Origin: Planktothrix sp. FACHB-1365
Lineage (GTDB): Bacteria > Cyanobacteriota > Cyanobacteriia > Cyanobacteriales > Microcoleaceae
DNA length: 50,500 nt
Reading direction: 5' to 3'
NCBI RefSeq assembly: GCF_014697575.1
Contig: NZ_JACJSC010000042.1
Span: 1 to 50,500, forward strand
Part shown: piece after piece, positions 1 to 8,681 of the stretch
How positions within the stretch are numbered: the stretch's first letter is position 1
Layout of the letters: every line of letters starts with the position of its first letter
The notes under the pieces: generated by a model
What the model was told of the DNA's origin: nothing
Seen by the model: the letters and a program-made list of their open reading frames with translations, nothing else
Databases searched by the model: none
Program-made: the position numbers and the translations under genes

Positions 1-62
1 GAAAAATTATCCCCTGAGCAAAACTCCCGACCATTCAGTTAGAATTACTCAGTTTTTTCGCC

Positions 63-3000
63 TCATTCGGCAAAAATTGGGGAGTCAAATTGAGTCCCCA
101 ATTTGGGAAAATGAAACAGCCCTGCTTCGTAAAGGGCTAAATTCAACAGAGTAAATCCTCTATCCTTCCAGCAATCTGCATCGTCAGATTTGATTTTAAT
201 TGCTTTGTCAAAGCTAACCAGTGCTTCCTCATAACGTTTTAATTGACGTAAAGCATTTCCTTTACTGTACCAACCCCAATAAAAATCTTCTTTTAGATCA
301 ATTACTTTTTGCTCACAGTTGGTATTGGCTGTTAATTCATTAAGTAAAAAAAGATGGCTTTCAGACAACTGAAATGCTTCTAAGTATTTTTCTTCATTAA
401 AATATTGTTCTGAGATATTTTTGATTTGCTCACGAACTACTATTAACTCACTGTATAGTTCTGCTTCCCAACAAAGTCGATAAGCTTTTTGTAAAGCTTG
501 ATTTGTCTCTGATTCATTTGCTAGTTTCTTAGCTTTTTTAACCTCTGCATAAATTTCTTGTAGTAGCCATTGTTTTTTGAGTTTCTGGCAATCCTCTTGT
601 ATTGAGATAATATTTAATTGGGTAGCTATTGATAAAGCCTGAGCACAAAACTGTTCAGCCAGGTCACGAAAGCCTAATTTATAAGAAAGGTCTGCTAAAC
701 TCTTAAGAGCATTAGCTTCATTTATAGGTTCAGAAAGCTTTCTAAAAATTTCTACAGCTTCCTGTAAATGCTCTAAAGCTTTTAATGAATACTCCCGTTT
801 TTTAGCATAATATGTTGGTTGTAACAACGTATCAGCTAAATTATAAAGAATTTTTCCGATCCATAATTCATCATTAATCTCTCGTGCGATCGCTAAACTT
901 CGTTCATGACATTTAACCACTTGATAATAAGCCTTCTCCGCACTGTGAGCATGAGCACTTTGCTGATAAGACTCGATTGCCTCTTGGTAATAGCCTAAAT
1001 CTTGTAATATAAGCCCTCGGTTACTCCAGTAATCAGGGTTATCAGGATTCAGTGCAATAGCTTTGTCATAATTTGTAATCGCCTCTTCGTAGTATTGGAT
1101 AGCTTGTTCCTGTTCAGCTAGATTTTTATAAGTATTACCAAGCCAATTCAAAGTTTCACATTGAGCGTTACAGTCATTGAGAGTTTCAGCTAAGGTCAGT
1201 CGCTTTTTCAACCACTCTATGGCTGTTTGCAGTTGACCCATTTCACGAAAATCACATCCTAGCCAAGCAACAGCTAAACTTTCCATAGCAGTATCGCTAA
1301 CATCTTGAGAAATTGCTAACATTTTTCTATGAATTGTAATTGCTTGTTGATATCTATGGTTATCTAAGTAAATCTCACCTATGGTTGGCAAAATTTTATT
1401 TATAGTTTGTATAGCAGAATCTTTTGCTTGTTTGTCGTTTGTCGTTTTAAAAATCTCTTGTAATAGTTCGAGATAATAAGTTACTTTTTGGAATTGTTCT
1501 AAAATAGTGTAGACATATACCAAGAATAACAAAGCATTAGTCTGACCTCTTAAATTAGCAAGTTCTGATTGAATTGTAAGAAACTCTTCATAATATTGAA
1601 TCGATAAATCATAGTCTTTTATATCCAGGTAAGCATTGCCCAAATTGCTTGTAAAATCAGCTATTAATGTACGATTATTAATTCTTTTAGCAATAGCAAG
1701 ACTTTGGCAATGGTAATCTATGGCTTTGGTATAGTCTTTCAGGGAACTATAAGCTTTTCCTAAATTTGCTAGAGTTATTGCTTCATTTACATAGTCTTCA
1801 TCACTTTGAACAAGTAACAAATACTGTTGATAATAATCAATCGCTTCAATGAAATTATTTAAAGAATAGTAAAAATTGCCCAGACTATCTAAAGCCATCC
1901 CTTCCAAGCGAGAATCAGGTATTTCTTTGGCTAATTTCAGGCTTTCTTGATAGTAAAAATCGGATTTTTTAAAGTCTTTGAAAGCATAGTAGGCATTACC
2001 TAAATATCCTAAAAATGTAAATTCTTGATGGTGATCTTTAAATTCTTTCGCTATTATTATTCCTTGTTCGTAATATTCAAAAGATTTATTAGGTTCGCCA
2101 AGATTTATAGTGTAAATGCTGCCTATATTAGTTAAACATGAATACAGCGAGGGGAAGTCTTTAATTTCTTTGGCGATAACTAAAGTTTCTTGATAATAAT
2201 CAATTGCTTTAGTAAAGTCAGCTAAACCATAGTAAGAAGTTGCTAAATTACTTTTTGTCCTACATTCTAACCAACATTTATTTAATTGTGTTGTATTTAA
2301 TTCTGGTACAATGTTAAGAACTGGCTGCAAGTATTCAAACCCTTTATTATAATCACCCAAAGCATTATAGGTAGCTCCTAAACATACACAAAGCCACGCC
2401 TGATCTAAAAGCGATTTAATGGTAATTGCAATTGTTAAACCTTTCTGATAGAAGTCTTTTGCCTCAGCATATTTACCTAAACTAAAGTAGATTTCACCTA
2501 GTTCTCTAACACCTTCTATAAGATTTGCACAGTCTCCTATTCCTTCTAGGATTACTAAACTTTCCTCTAAGTATTCAATAGCTTTTTCCTGTTCTCTTAG
2601 TCTAAAATAAGCCCTTCCTAATTTCATTAAAGCGACACCTTGAACTACACGGTATTGCATTTTGTTGCCCATGTCCAAAGCTTGCTGCAAATAGTTAATT
2701 GCATTGTTATAGTCTCCTAGTTCAAGATAAGCCAAGCCCACATGACATAATTCTCCTACTTCTCCTATTGAATCTTCTAATTGTTGAAAAATATCTAGGC
2801 TCTGCTGATAGTAATTAATTCCTTGATTGTAGTTACCAAAATCCGTCTCAATTATACCTAGAAAGGATAGAGCGTATGCCTCCCAGTGAGAATCCTTGAT
2901 TTCTCGCGCTACTGCTAAACTTTGGTGCTGGTACTCTAGAGCCTTGTCATAAACTCTTTGCTTTATATAAATAGTTCCCAGATTAGCTAGAAGTCGTGCC

Positions 3001-5135
3001 TCTTGATGGCGGTCTTGGTTTGCAGGTGTTTGTACAATTACTAAACTCTTCTCGAAGTAATCCTTTGCTTGGTCGTAATTACCTAAATAAAAGTGCGAAT
3101 TGCCTAAAAGCTTTAAAATAATGGCATTTTCTTTAGGATTTAGCCTGTCTACAATTCGGTTGTACAGTTCAAAGGATTCCTGATATAAAGCCCAAGTCGT
3201 TAGCTGTTCATATAACTCTTCTTTGGTTGGAGAATTAATTTTAATAAAAAGAATTTTATAAGCAGCTTCCCACTCTTCCAATTCACAAAGATGTTGAAAA
3301 GCTTGTAAATAACCCTTCACTTGGTCTAAATTACTAGCATTTGGCTTCGGTTTGTATTTAGTCAGCCAAGTTTTAACAGCAATCCATTGAGCTAGTTCCC
3401 AATGATTGATTTCAGTAGAAGTTTTCACGGCTAACTTATTCTCTACCTTAGCAATCACTAATTCGCCAGGAGCAGTCAGGTCAACTCCTTCGAGTTGAAG
3501 TTCTATTTTTACGTCGAAATCTGGGAAATCAGTCATCTTGTTAAACCTCGTTTGGTCTGAATTATTGTCTAAAGATAGAGTAAAGTTAGTAGAGTTTTTT
3601 TGAACTAAAGCTAATTTTTCTAAATTTTTTAATGCCAGTTCTTCTGTTTTTATATCCCCAATAGTTCTAGCAATATTCAAAGACTTCTGGTAATACTCTG
3701 TTGCTTGTGAATAGTTCTCACACTCACAATAGGCATTACCTAAACAAATCAGATTGATAGCTTCTAGTTCTTGATCACCAACCTCTTTAGCAATTCCTAA
3801 ACTTTGATTAAAATATGAAATTGCTTGGTGATAATCTTTGAGAGATAAGTAAACACTACCTAAATTTTGGAGTGCGTTACCTTCGCTAACACAAGTCCCT
3901 AATTTCTGTGCAATTGCCAAGCCTTCCTCCAGCAGATTAATAGCTTGGTGATAATCTTTTAATTCATTAAAAACAATACCTAAACTGAGAAGAGCAGTTA
4001 TTTCTCCAAAACGATTACCAGTTAAACGGACTATATCTAAATTCTTTTGATGGTAATCAATAGCCTGTTGATAGTTTCCTAGAAAACGATAAGCATGACC
4101 CAGACCCCCCATTCCTCTACCTTTGAGATCGAGATCACCTATTTCTGCTGCAATCACTAAAACTTGATTAAAATATGAAATAGCTTGATGATAATCTCCC
4201 AAAGATGAATAGGTAGCACCAAAACTGAATAGCACATAACCTTCCAGAGAGCGATCGCCTATTTTCTGTACAATAGTCAAAGCTTGCTGAAAATAGGACA
4301 ATCCTTCACGATGGTTTCCTCTTAAATAAAAGATGTTTCCTAGACGATTTAGCGTACAACTTTCCATGAAAGGGTCGTCTAATTCTCGTGCAATTCTCAA
4401 ACATTGCTGTTGATATTCAATAGCTTTAGCATAGTTCCCCAAATTTTGGTAAACAAGCCCAAAAACCCCTAAACAACTTCCTTCAAGATAGCGATTATCT
4501 ATCTCCTGTGCAATCTTAAAACTATCTTCTAAATATAAAATAGCTTCATTGTAATTTCCTAAGCTATTGTAAGTAGCTCCCAACCCTCTTAAGGCTTTTG
4601 CCTCATTAGCTCGGTTTCCCAATTCTCTAGCTAGATCCAGACTTTTTTGGTAATATTCAATAGCTTGATGGTATTTAGATAGGAGATAGTAACATCTTCC
4701 AAGACCTCGGAAAAAAAATACATCTAATTCAGGACTTAATTTTCCTAAAATTCTGTTATATAAATCAATCAATTCTTGAGGGTAGCCCCAAGTATCAAGT
4801 TGGTCGTATAATTCTTCTTTTGTAGGGGAATTGATTTTAATAAAAAGAATTTTATAAGCAGCTTCCCACTCTTCCAACTCACACAGATGTTGAAAAGCTT
4901 GTAAATAGCCTTTCACTTGGTCTAAATTACTAGCATTTGGCTTCGGTTTATATTTAGTCAGCCAATTTTTAATAGCAATCCATTGAGCTAGTTCCCAATG
5001 GTTGATTTCAGTAGAAGTTTTCACAGCTAACTTATTCTCTACCTTAGCAATCACTAATTCGCCAGGAGCCGTCAGGTCAACTTTTTCTAATTGAAATTCT
5101 GTTTTCAGTTTAAACTCAGGAAAATCGTTATTCAT
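63..5135 (-). CDS. Giant tetratricopeptide-repeat protein, internally duplicated
   Basis: This 1690-aa protein consists almost wholly of TPR units of the form YHQAIxYYQQSLxIAREIGD, a protein-binding superhelix probably acting in the cytoplasm. It has no signal peptide or catalytic motif. Residues 1-130 form a distinct domain (TAPGELVIAKVENKLAVKT) that recurs almost identically from M534 at the DNA level too (about 3166-3536 versus 4760-5135), so two tandem paralogues seem to have fused in frame. The start is ATG at 5135, overlapping the stop of the upstream STAND gene as ATGA, which implies translational coupling. I infer that it is the detached sensor or scaffold arm of that NTPase. The last 15 residues are encoded by a terminator-like hairpin. 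Confidence 0.88.
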   Translation of the reverse strand: MNNDFPEFKLKTEFQLEKVDLTAPGELVIAKVENKLAVKTSTEINHWELAQWIAIKNWLTKYKPKPNASNLDQVKGYLQAFQHLCELEEWEAAYKILFIKINSPTKEELYDQLDTWGYPQELIDLYNRILGKLSPELDVFFFRGLGRCYYLLSKYHQAIEYYQKSLDLARELGNRANEAKALRGLGATYNSLGNYNEAILYLEDSFKIAQEIDNRYLEGSCLGVFGLVYQNLGNYAKAIEYQQQCLRIARELDDPFMESCTLNRLGNIFYLRGNHREGLSYFQQALTIVQKIGDRSLEGYVLFSFGATYSSLGDYHQAISYFNQVLVIAAEIGDLDLKGRGMGGLGHAYRFLGNYQQAIDYHQKNLDIVRLTGNRFGEITALLSLGIVFNELKDYHQAINLLEEGLAIAQKLGTCVSEGNALQNLGSVYLSLKDYHQAISYFNQSLGIAKEVGDQELEAINLICLGNAYCECENYSQATEYYQKSLNIARTIGDIKTEELALKNLEKLALVQKNSTNFTLSLDNNSDQTRFNKMTDFPDFDVKIELQLEGVDLTAPGELVIAKVENKLAVKTSTEINHWELAQWIAVKTWLTKYKPKPNASNLDQVKGYLQAFQHLCELEEWEAAYKILFIKINSPTKEELYEQLTTWALYQESFELYNRIVDRLNPKENAIILKLLGNSHFYLGNYDQAKDYFEKSLVIVQTPANQDRHQEARLLANLGTIYIKQRVYDKALEYQHQSLAVAREIKDSHWEAYALSFLGIIETDFGNYNQGINYYQQSLDIFQQLEDSIGEVGELCHVGLAYLELGDYNNAINYLQQALDMGNKMQYRVVQGVALMKLGRAYFRLREQEKAIEYLEESLVILEGIGDCANLIEGVRELGEIYFSLGKYAEAKDFYQKGLTIAITIKSLLDQAWLCVCLGATYNALGDYNKGFEYLQPVLNIVPELNTTQLNKCWLECRTKSNLATSYYGLADFTKAIDYYQETLVIAKEIKDFPSLYSCLTNIGSIYTINLGEPNKSFEYYEQGIIIAKEFKDHHQEFTFLGYLGNAYYAFKDFKKSDFYYQESLKLAKEIPDSRLEGMALDSLGNFYYSLNNFIEAIDYYQQYLLLVQSDEDYVNEAITLANLGKAYSSLKDYTKAIDYHCQSLAIAKRINNRTLIADFTSNLGNAYLDIKDYDLSIQYYEEFLTIQSELANLRGQTNALLFLVYVYTILEQFQKVTYYLELLQEIFKTTNDKQAKDSAIQTINKILPTIGEIYLDNHRYQQAITIHRKMLAISQDVSDTAMESLAVAWLGCDFREMGQLQTAIEWLKKRLTLAETLNDCNAQCETLNWLGNTYKNLAEQEQAIQYYEEAITNYDKAIALNPDNPDYWSNRGLILQDLGYYQEAIESYQQSAHAHSAEKAYYQVVKCHERSLAIAREINDELWIGKILYNLADTLLQPTYYAKKREYSLKALEHLQEAVEIFRKLSEPINEANALKSLADLSYKLGFRDLAEQFCAQALSIATQLNIISIQEDCQKLKKQWLLQEIYAEVKKAKKLANESETNQALQKAYRLCWEAELYSELIVVREQIKNISEQYFNEEKYLEAFQLSESHLFLLNELTANTNCEQKVIDLKEDFYWGWYSKGNALRQLKRYEEALVSFDKAIKIKSDDADCWKDRGFTLLNLALYEAGLFHFPKLGTQFDSPIFAE
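72..104 (-). terminator. Terminator-like hairpin overlapping the end of the TPR gene
   Basis: Arms AAATTGGGGA (74-83) and TCCCCAATTT (95-104) are perfect complements, and the inner TCAA/TTGA also pairs. On the minus strand the stem is followed by TTTTT. The hairpin lies inside the last codons, before the TGA at 63-65. Intrinsic termination is inferred from structure only. Confidence 0.5.
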
Positions 5136-6655
5136 GTTTGCTCTTGTTTAGTAATAGTTCTCTTGAGACAGGCCAGTGCTACACTACGAATTAAAGGGTG
5201 CTGTTTTAGCAGAGTTTCATCTTCATTGATCTCTTCCTCTACGAGAAAGCGATCATATAAAATATTTAGAGCTACGTTTTGCTCTTCTTCAGTTTTTCCT
5301 AAATATTCCAAATGCGTAAGCCAAAATTCTCTTGAGACAGGTAGGTTATAGACGGCAGCGTGGCAAAGCAAGAAATAAGCATCTTGTGGCAACCTTTTGA
5401 ATGTTTCATCTAGCTTGTACTCCAACATATTCCGCAAACGACGTGAACGTGAATAACTATGTAATTGGGGTAACTCAGTATTTAACTTAATGTCTTCTAT
5501 ATTGTACTCAGCCTTAATTTTTAACATCTTTTCACCGTATTTTTGCCAGTATTTAGCTGCATCCCCATTAAAAATCGGATCGTCTATAATTTCACCCGCA
5601 ATCACCCTTAAGCCTAAAGGATGACCCTCAAATAGTTCTCCAATATTTTCTAATGCTGATTTGTTACCTGATTCATCATCAACATCTAATCCTAAAATAT
5701 CAAAAAACTCCAGTTGTTCCTCTTTGGTAAATCCATTGAGTGAGCGGTAATGACAAAGTTCTGGGTTATTGAAGCAGATTTCGTCAAAATACCTGGGCAA
5801 ATCTTGCGATGTGATAATTATCTTACTTTGGCAAGAATCTTCTAATAACCTGTTAAAAAAACTTTCCCACCACTTATCCTGAAATTCACTCCAGCCTTTT
5901 TCAGCATCTCCTTGAAGCAGGTTTTCAACAGAATTTAGGATGAGTATATAACACTTTTCTTGTAGTTTTCTGAGCAACCGATTCAGCAGCAGCAAAGGAT
6001 CTCTACGGTCATCAGATGTAATAGATTCATTCCATCTCAAGAGTAAATCAGCTGCTACACTAGCAAAATCAGTTATGGTCTTGGAGTCAAATTCCAGGCT
6101 TACCGTAGTCGAGGTTTCCTGAGATTCCGTTGTTAGGATGTCACTGTCGGTGTTAGTGTCGGTTTTGGGCTTGGCTTTAGTCCAACAAGTTTCATCCAAT
6201 CCTATTGTTAAACGTGCAGCTAAATGAGATTTGCCAATACCTGTAATGCCCGTGAGTATTAATACTCGACAGTCTCCCCGAAGCTTAGTTCCTAACTCAT
6301 CAATCAGTTCCTTACGACCCACCCAGGAATTATTACTGGAACTGGACACTCCTCTCTGTTGAATCTTAGACCCTATCTGCTCAGGCTCCGCCACATCTTC
6401 CCAGTTCAACCCCAAAGCTTTACAGCAAGCTATAAAGATATACCTTTTAATCCCCTGCTTGCCCTCGTAAAATCGTATCCAAGTTGCCGTTGAAATGGTT
6501 TCTGATTCTGTTTTTCCGTTGCTCAATTGCCTTGAAGGTAAATATTTCTGGACTTCGTTAAGCCAATGAGGACTCTGTTTTGGATATCCCTTGGCTTGTA
6601 TCGCTGCCTGGATTTTTAATTTTCCCTCCGAAGATGCTCTCAAAGTGTCTGCCAT
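5132..6655 (-). CDS. STAND/NB-ARC-like NTPase with N-terminal helical domain
   Basis: This is a predicted signal-transduction ATPase. With the ATG at 6655, residues 1-90 are an alpha-helical domain (ATWIRFYEGK, ALGLNWEDV) like the N-terminal domain found on many cyanobacterial NB-ARC/WD40 proteins. A linker follows, then Walker A GITGIGKS (136-143), a Walker B-like LILNSVENLL near 238-247, sensor IIITSQD and the NB-ARC GxP-type motif GHPLGLRV. A winged-helix-like C-terminus follows. It has no fused effector and no repeats. The repeats lie in the next gene, which overlaps by 4 bp, so the two look like a split STAND protein. The Walker B first acidic residue is Asn, which is unusual. An in-frame TTG at 6679 is a possible longer start. 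A role in defence is inferred. Confidence 0.8.
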   Translation of the reverse strand: MADTLRASSEGKLKIQAAIQAKGYPKQSPHWLNEVQKYLPSRQLSNGKTESETISTATWIRFYEGKQGIKRYIFIACCKALGLNWEDVAEPEQIGSKIQQRGVSSSSNNSWVGRKELIDELGTKLRGDCRVLILTGITGIGKSHLAARLTIGLDETCWTKAKPKTDTNTDSDILTTESQETSTTVSLEFDSKTITDFASVAADLLLRWNESITSDDRRDPLLLLNRLLRKLQEKCYILILNSVENLLQGDAEKGWSEFQDKWWESFFNRLLEDSCQSKIIITSQDLPRYFDEICFNNPELCHYRSLNGFTKEEQLEFFDILGLDVDDESGNKSALENIGELFEGHPLGLRVIAGEIIDDPIFNGDAAKYWQKYGEKMLKIKAEYNIEDIKLNTELPQLHSYSRSRRLRNMLEYKLDETFKRLPQDAYFLLCHAAVYNLPVSREFWLTHLEYLGKTEEEQNVALNILYDRFLVEEEINEDETLLKQHPLIRSVALACLKRTITKQEQT

Positions 6656-6824
6656 ACATTTTTTACTGGTGATTGTCAAGTATCAGTTTAGATCATTTGT
6701 AGATCATTTTCAGCAATTTGGATAGCTTTATAACTGGAAGGAATTGATCCAATTTTCTTCTTTTCATGCGAGACAATCTAAATAAGCAAAAGATTTTCCT
6801 TAACACTTATAGGAGATCAAAAAA
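6656..6824. promoter_or_regulatory. Divergent intergenic region with tandem TAGATCATTT repeats
   Basis: The region separates the STAND/TPR pair (minus) from the ubiquitin-like operon (plus) and must hold both promoters. Two identical 10-mers TAGATCATTT lie at 6689-6698 and 6700-6709, an 11-bp phase expected for a protein binding one face of the helix. I could not assign -35/-10 boxes confidently. The plus-side ribosome site is AGGAGA at 6811-6816. Confidence 0.45.
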
Positions 6825-7064
6825 ATGTCTTCAAAAGAATCTGTTGGCGAATATGTCGCTAAAAAAGCACTGGGAACAGCCGCCGCTATGGGTGTATTTT
6901 TCGTCATGGGAACTATTCTCAGTGGCGGTAATCCCTTAGTGGGTGGAGCCGCAGCAAAGGCGGCAGGTCTTGCTTGGGCATCAGGTAGCGGTCATGGAAG
7001 TGATGACGATCAAAGTGATGACGATGATCGTAATGCTCTCCAGAGTTTCCGCGACGAGTGGTAA
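6825..7064 (+). CDS. 79-aa membrane-like protein with acidic tail, first gene of the ubiquitin-like operon
   Basis: The family is not recognised. The start is ATG 6825, eight bases after AGGAGA. Residues 17-50 are Ala/Gly-rich and hydrophobic (ALGTAAAMGVFFVMGTIL), enough for one or two membrane passes or a glycine-zipper hairpin. Residues 55-70 are strongly acidic (DDDQSDDDD), and the end is LQSFRDEW. As the leading gene of an operon encoding E2, E1 and JAMM enzymes, it could be a membrane anchor, a substrate or a toxin-like effector. The sequence alone cannot decide among these. A long hairpin follows directly. Confidence 0.7.
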   Translation: MSSKESVGEYVAKKALGTAAAMGVFFVMGTILSGGNPLVGGAAAKAAGLAWASGSGHGSDDDQSDDDDRNALQSFRDEW

Positions 7065-7070
7065 TTTTTT

Positions 7071-7100
7071 GCGGTAGAGCAGTTTTTAACTGCCTACCGC
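7071..7100 (+). promoter_or_regulatory. Strong intercistronic hairpin between operon genes 1 and 2
   Basis: GCGGTAG (7071-7077) pairs with CTACCGC (7094-7100), and GCAGTT (7079-7084) pairs with AACTGC (7088-7093) around a TTT loop. This gives a 13-bp stem with one bulged A. No T-run follows, so an RNA-processing or stabilising element, or a weak attenuator, is more likely than a full terminator. Confidence 0.6.
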
Positions 7101-7142
7101 CCAACATCTTTAATAACATTGACGGTTCAAAGGAGTTTCGTT

Positions 7143-7307
7143 ATGGCAACATCTGACCATGCTTTTGAAGAACAAGAAAATGAAGAATTTGTCGAAATCG
7201 GCCCTAGTGGTGAAGTGCGTCCTGTAAATCCCCAACAGGGGCCACGAGGTACAGCCTTACGCGACAGCAAGGGTGAGTATTCCGGCTTCAGAGGATACAA
7301 CGATTAA
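7143..7307 (+). CDS. 54-aa acidic, probably disordered protein; candidate small protein modifier
   Basis: The start is ATG 7143, seven bases after AAAGGAG (7129-7135); this supports it over the upstream in-frame TTG. The protein is Glu-rich at the N-terminus (FEEQENEEFVEI), rich in Gly, Pro and Gln in the middle (VNPQQGPRG) and ends SGFRGYND. At 54 residues with few hydrophobics it is too small for a beta-grasp ubiquitin fold and more like Pup in size and character. It sits directly before E2, E1 and JAMM genes, where ubiquitin-like proteins are normally encoded. Being the conjugated modifier is inference. Trimming of YND would expose a C-terminal FRG. It could instead be a substrate or adaptor. 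Confidence 0.72.
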   Translation: MATSDHAFEEQENEEFVEIGPSGEVRPVNPQQGPRGTALRDSKGEYSGFRGYND

Positions 7308-7320
7308 GGGGATTAAAAAT

Positions 7321-7350
7321 AGGGGAGAGAAATGTAATTTTATCTCCCCT
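7321..7350 (+). promoter_or_regulatory. Hairpin between the 54-aa gene and the E2 gene
   Basis: AGGGGAGA (7321-7328) and TCTCCCCT (7343-7350) are perfect complements around a 14-base loop that can pair further (AAA/TTT). A small palindrome AATAACGGTTATT follows. No T-run is present. Its position suggests control of the ratio between small protein and enzymes. Confidence 0.55.
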
Positions 7351-7411
7351 GCTAATAACGGTTATTTCGCTACCTGTAAAAACTATATATTGGCGAAATT
7401 AGGAGGAGTAA

Positions 7412-7840
7412 ATGACAACAGATATGGCAGCAAGCAGAGATTTGCTAGTTTTCGGTAATGATTTATCTAGACCGAGAATGGCCGTTGAAAGTGAAAAAAT
7501 CAAGCGCCAATTCCCTCAGTTTGGTTTCTACGCAACAGGAGGAACAGTAACTTCTGTAGAAGGACAATTAAAAACAGCAGATGGTAATTCCTACTACACA
7601 AAAATAATCGTGCCTTCAGCGTACCCCTATGAAATCCCTACCATTTTCTTACCCTACACAACCTTTTTATCGGGTTGTCCCCACAGATACACAAATGGGA
7701 GTATATGCGTGATGAAGCCGGAACAATGGTCTTCGACGTATTCCCTAGCATTTATGGTGGCTAAGGCTGCGATTTGGGTTAACAAATATGACTGTTGGCG
7801 ACGTAAAGGTTATTGGCCAGGAAAGGAACAGAATCACTAA
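7412..7840 (+). CDS. E2-like ubiquitin-conjugating enzyme (UBC fold)
   Basis: The 142-aa protein has the core of a UBC-fold E2, which accepts an activated modifier on a cysteine and passes it to a target. The segment HRYTNGSICV (91-100) followed by QWSSTYSL matches the eukaryotic pattern HPN-x4-GxIC...QWSPALTI. That gives H91, N95, catalytic C99 and W106. Upstream, YPYEIPTIFL (71-80) fits the E2 strand with the YPxxPP motif. The C-terminus is WVNKYDCWRRKGYWPG. The start is ATG 7412 after a strong AGGAGGAG (7401-7408). The stop TAA overlaps the E1 start (TAATG), so the two are coupled. Confidence 0.88.
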   Translation: MTTDMAASRDLLVFGNDLSRPRMAVESEKIKRQFPQFGFYATGGTVTSVEGQLKTADGNSYYTKIIVPSAYPYEIPTIFLPYTTFLSGCPHRYTNGSICVMKPEQWSSTYSLAFMVAKAAIWVNKYDCWRRKGYWPGKEQNH

Positions 7841-8667
7841 TGAAAAATAAACTTGATTTTGACCGCATCGAACAGTTGCTTAATCCTGAGCAATTCAAAA
7901 ATATCAAGATAACTATTGCGGGTTTAGGCAGTGGTGGCGCACCTGTCTGCGATCACCTTGTAATGAATGGTATTTGTAATTGTGATCTTTACGAGCCTGA
8001 CACATTGGATGATGTCAATCTCGTGAAGCATCCTCGACTAAGAAAGGATCTAGGTCGATTGAAAGTCGATATCCAAAAAGAGTGGATTGAAGATAGAAAT
8101 CCGAATGCAAAAGTTCAAGCTTTTGCAGAGGATGTGATGACATCCCCTAACTTTATCCAGTCAGTAAGTAATTCGTCTCTGGTGTTGTCTTGTACGGACA
8201 AAAACAGTGTTAGAGAATTCATCAACGACCAGTGCGTGGCAGCTAAAGTTCCCTGTGTAACAGCTTCTGTCTTTCGTACTGGTATAGGAGGGGAAGTTTA
8301 CGCTTATATCCCCGAAGAGACTGGTTGTTACAGATGTTTAGATCTCTACTCCAAACTCAATGACCTTAACCTGTCTGATGAAGCTTTAGGACTGACGGCA
8401 CAGGAAGAGCAAAAAATTTACGGCCTTGGAGAACGGGAATTTCGCGCATCAGGCTTGTCAATTGATATCCAAATGATCGCGTTGATTCAAGTTCGGATGG
8501 CTCTCTCTATTCTGCTCAAAGATTCAGGCGGCACAATGCCTTTGTTAAAAAGTAACTGGATTATCTATGGCAATCGACCAGCTAAAGGGATCTTTCGGAG
8601 TCACTTTGAAACAAAACAGATGCTCTTGAGACCCCAAATACATTGTAACTGCACTGTTCATGACTAA
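7840..8667 (+). CDS. ThiF/MoeB-type E1-like adenylating enzyme
   Basis: This 275-aa E1-like enzyme is predicted to adenylate the C-terminus of a small modifier and hand it to the E2. The Rossmann nucleotide loop is GLGSGG (28-33). DTLDDVNLVKHPR (54-66) matches the D-x3-N-x2-R region. VLSCTDK (115-121) carries the conserved Asp, and ETGCYRCL (160-167) resembles the MoeB zinc site PCYRCL. With HCNC (268-271) it provides four cysteines. It has no ubiquitin-like or UBA-type extra domain. The ATG at 7840 overlaps the E2 stop, with AGGAAAGGA just upstream. Partner and target are unknown. Confidence 0.9.
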   Translation: MKNKLDFDRIEQLLNPEQFKNIKITIAGLGSGGAPVCDHLVMNGICNCDLYEPDTLDDVNLVKHPRLRKDLGRLKVDIQKEWIEDRNPNAKVQAFAEDVMTSPNFIQSVSNSSLVLSCTDKNSVREFINDQCVAAKVPCVTASVFRTGIGGEVYAYIPEETGCYRCLDLYSKLNDLNLSDEALGLTAQEEQKIYGLGEREFRASGLSIDIQMIALIQVRMALSILLKDSGGTMPLLKSNWIIYGNRPAKGIFRSHFETKQMLLRPQIHCNCTVHD

Positions 8668-8681
8668 TGGCAGTTATAGCT

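Noticed and set aside
5091-5351. Plus-strand frame overlapping the STAND/TPR junction
   Set aside because: It is antisense to two well-supported genes, has no ribosome site and no recognisable composition.
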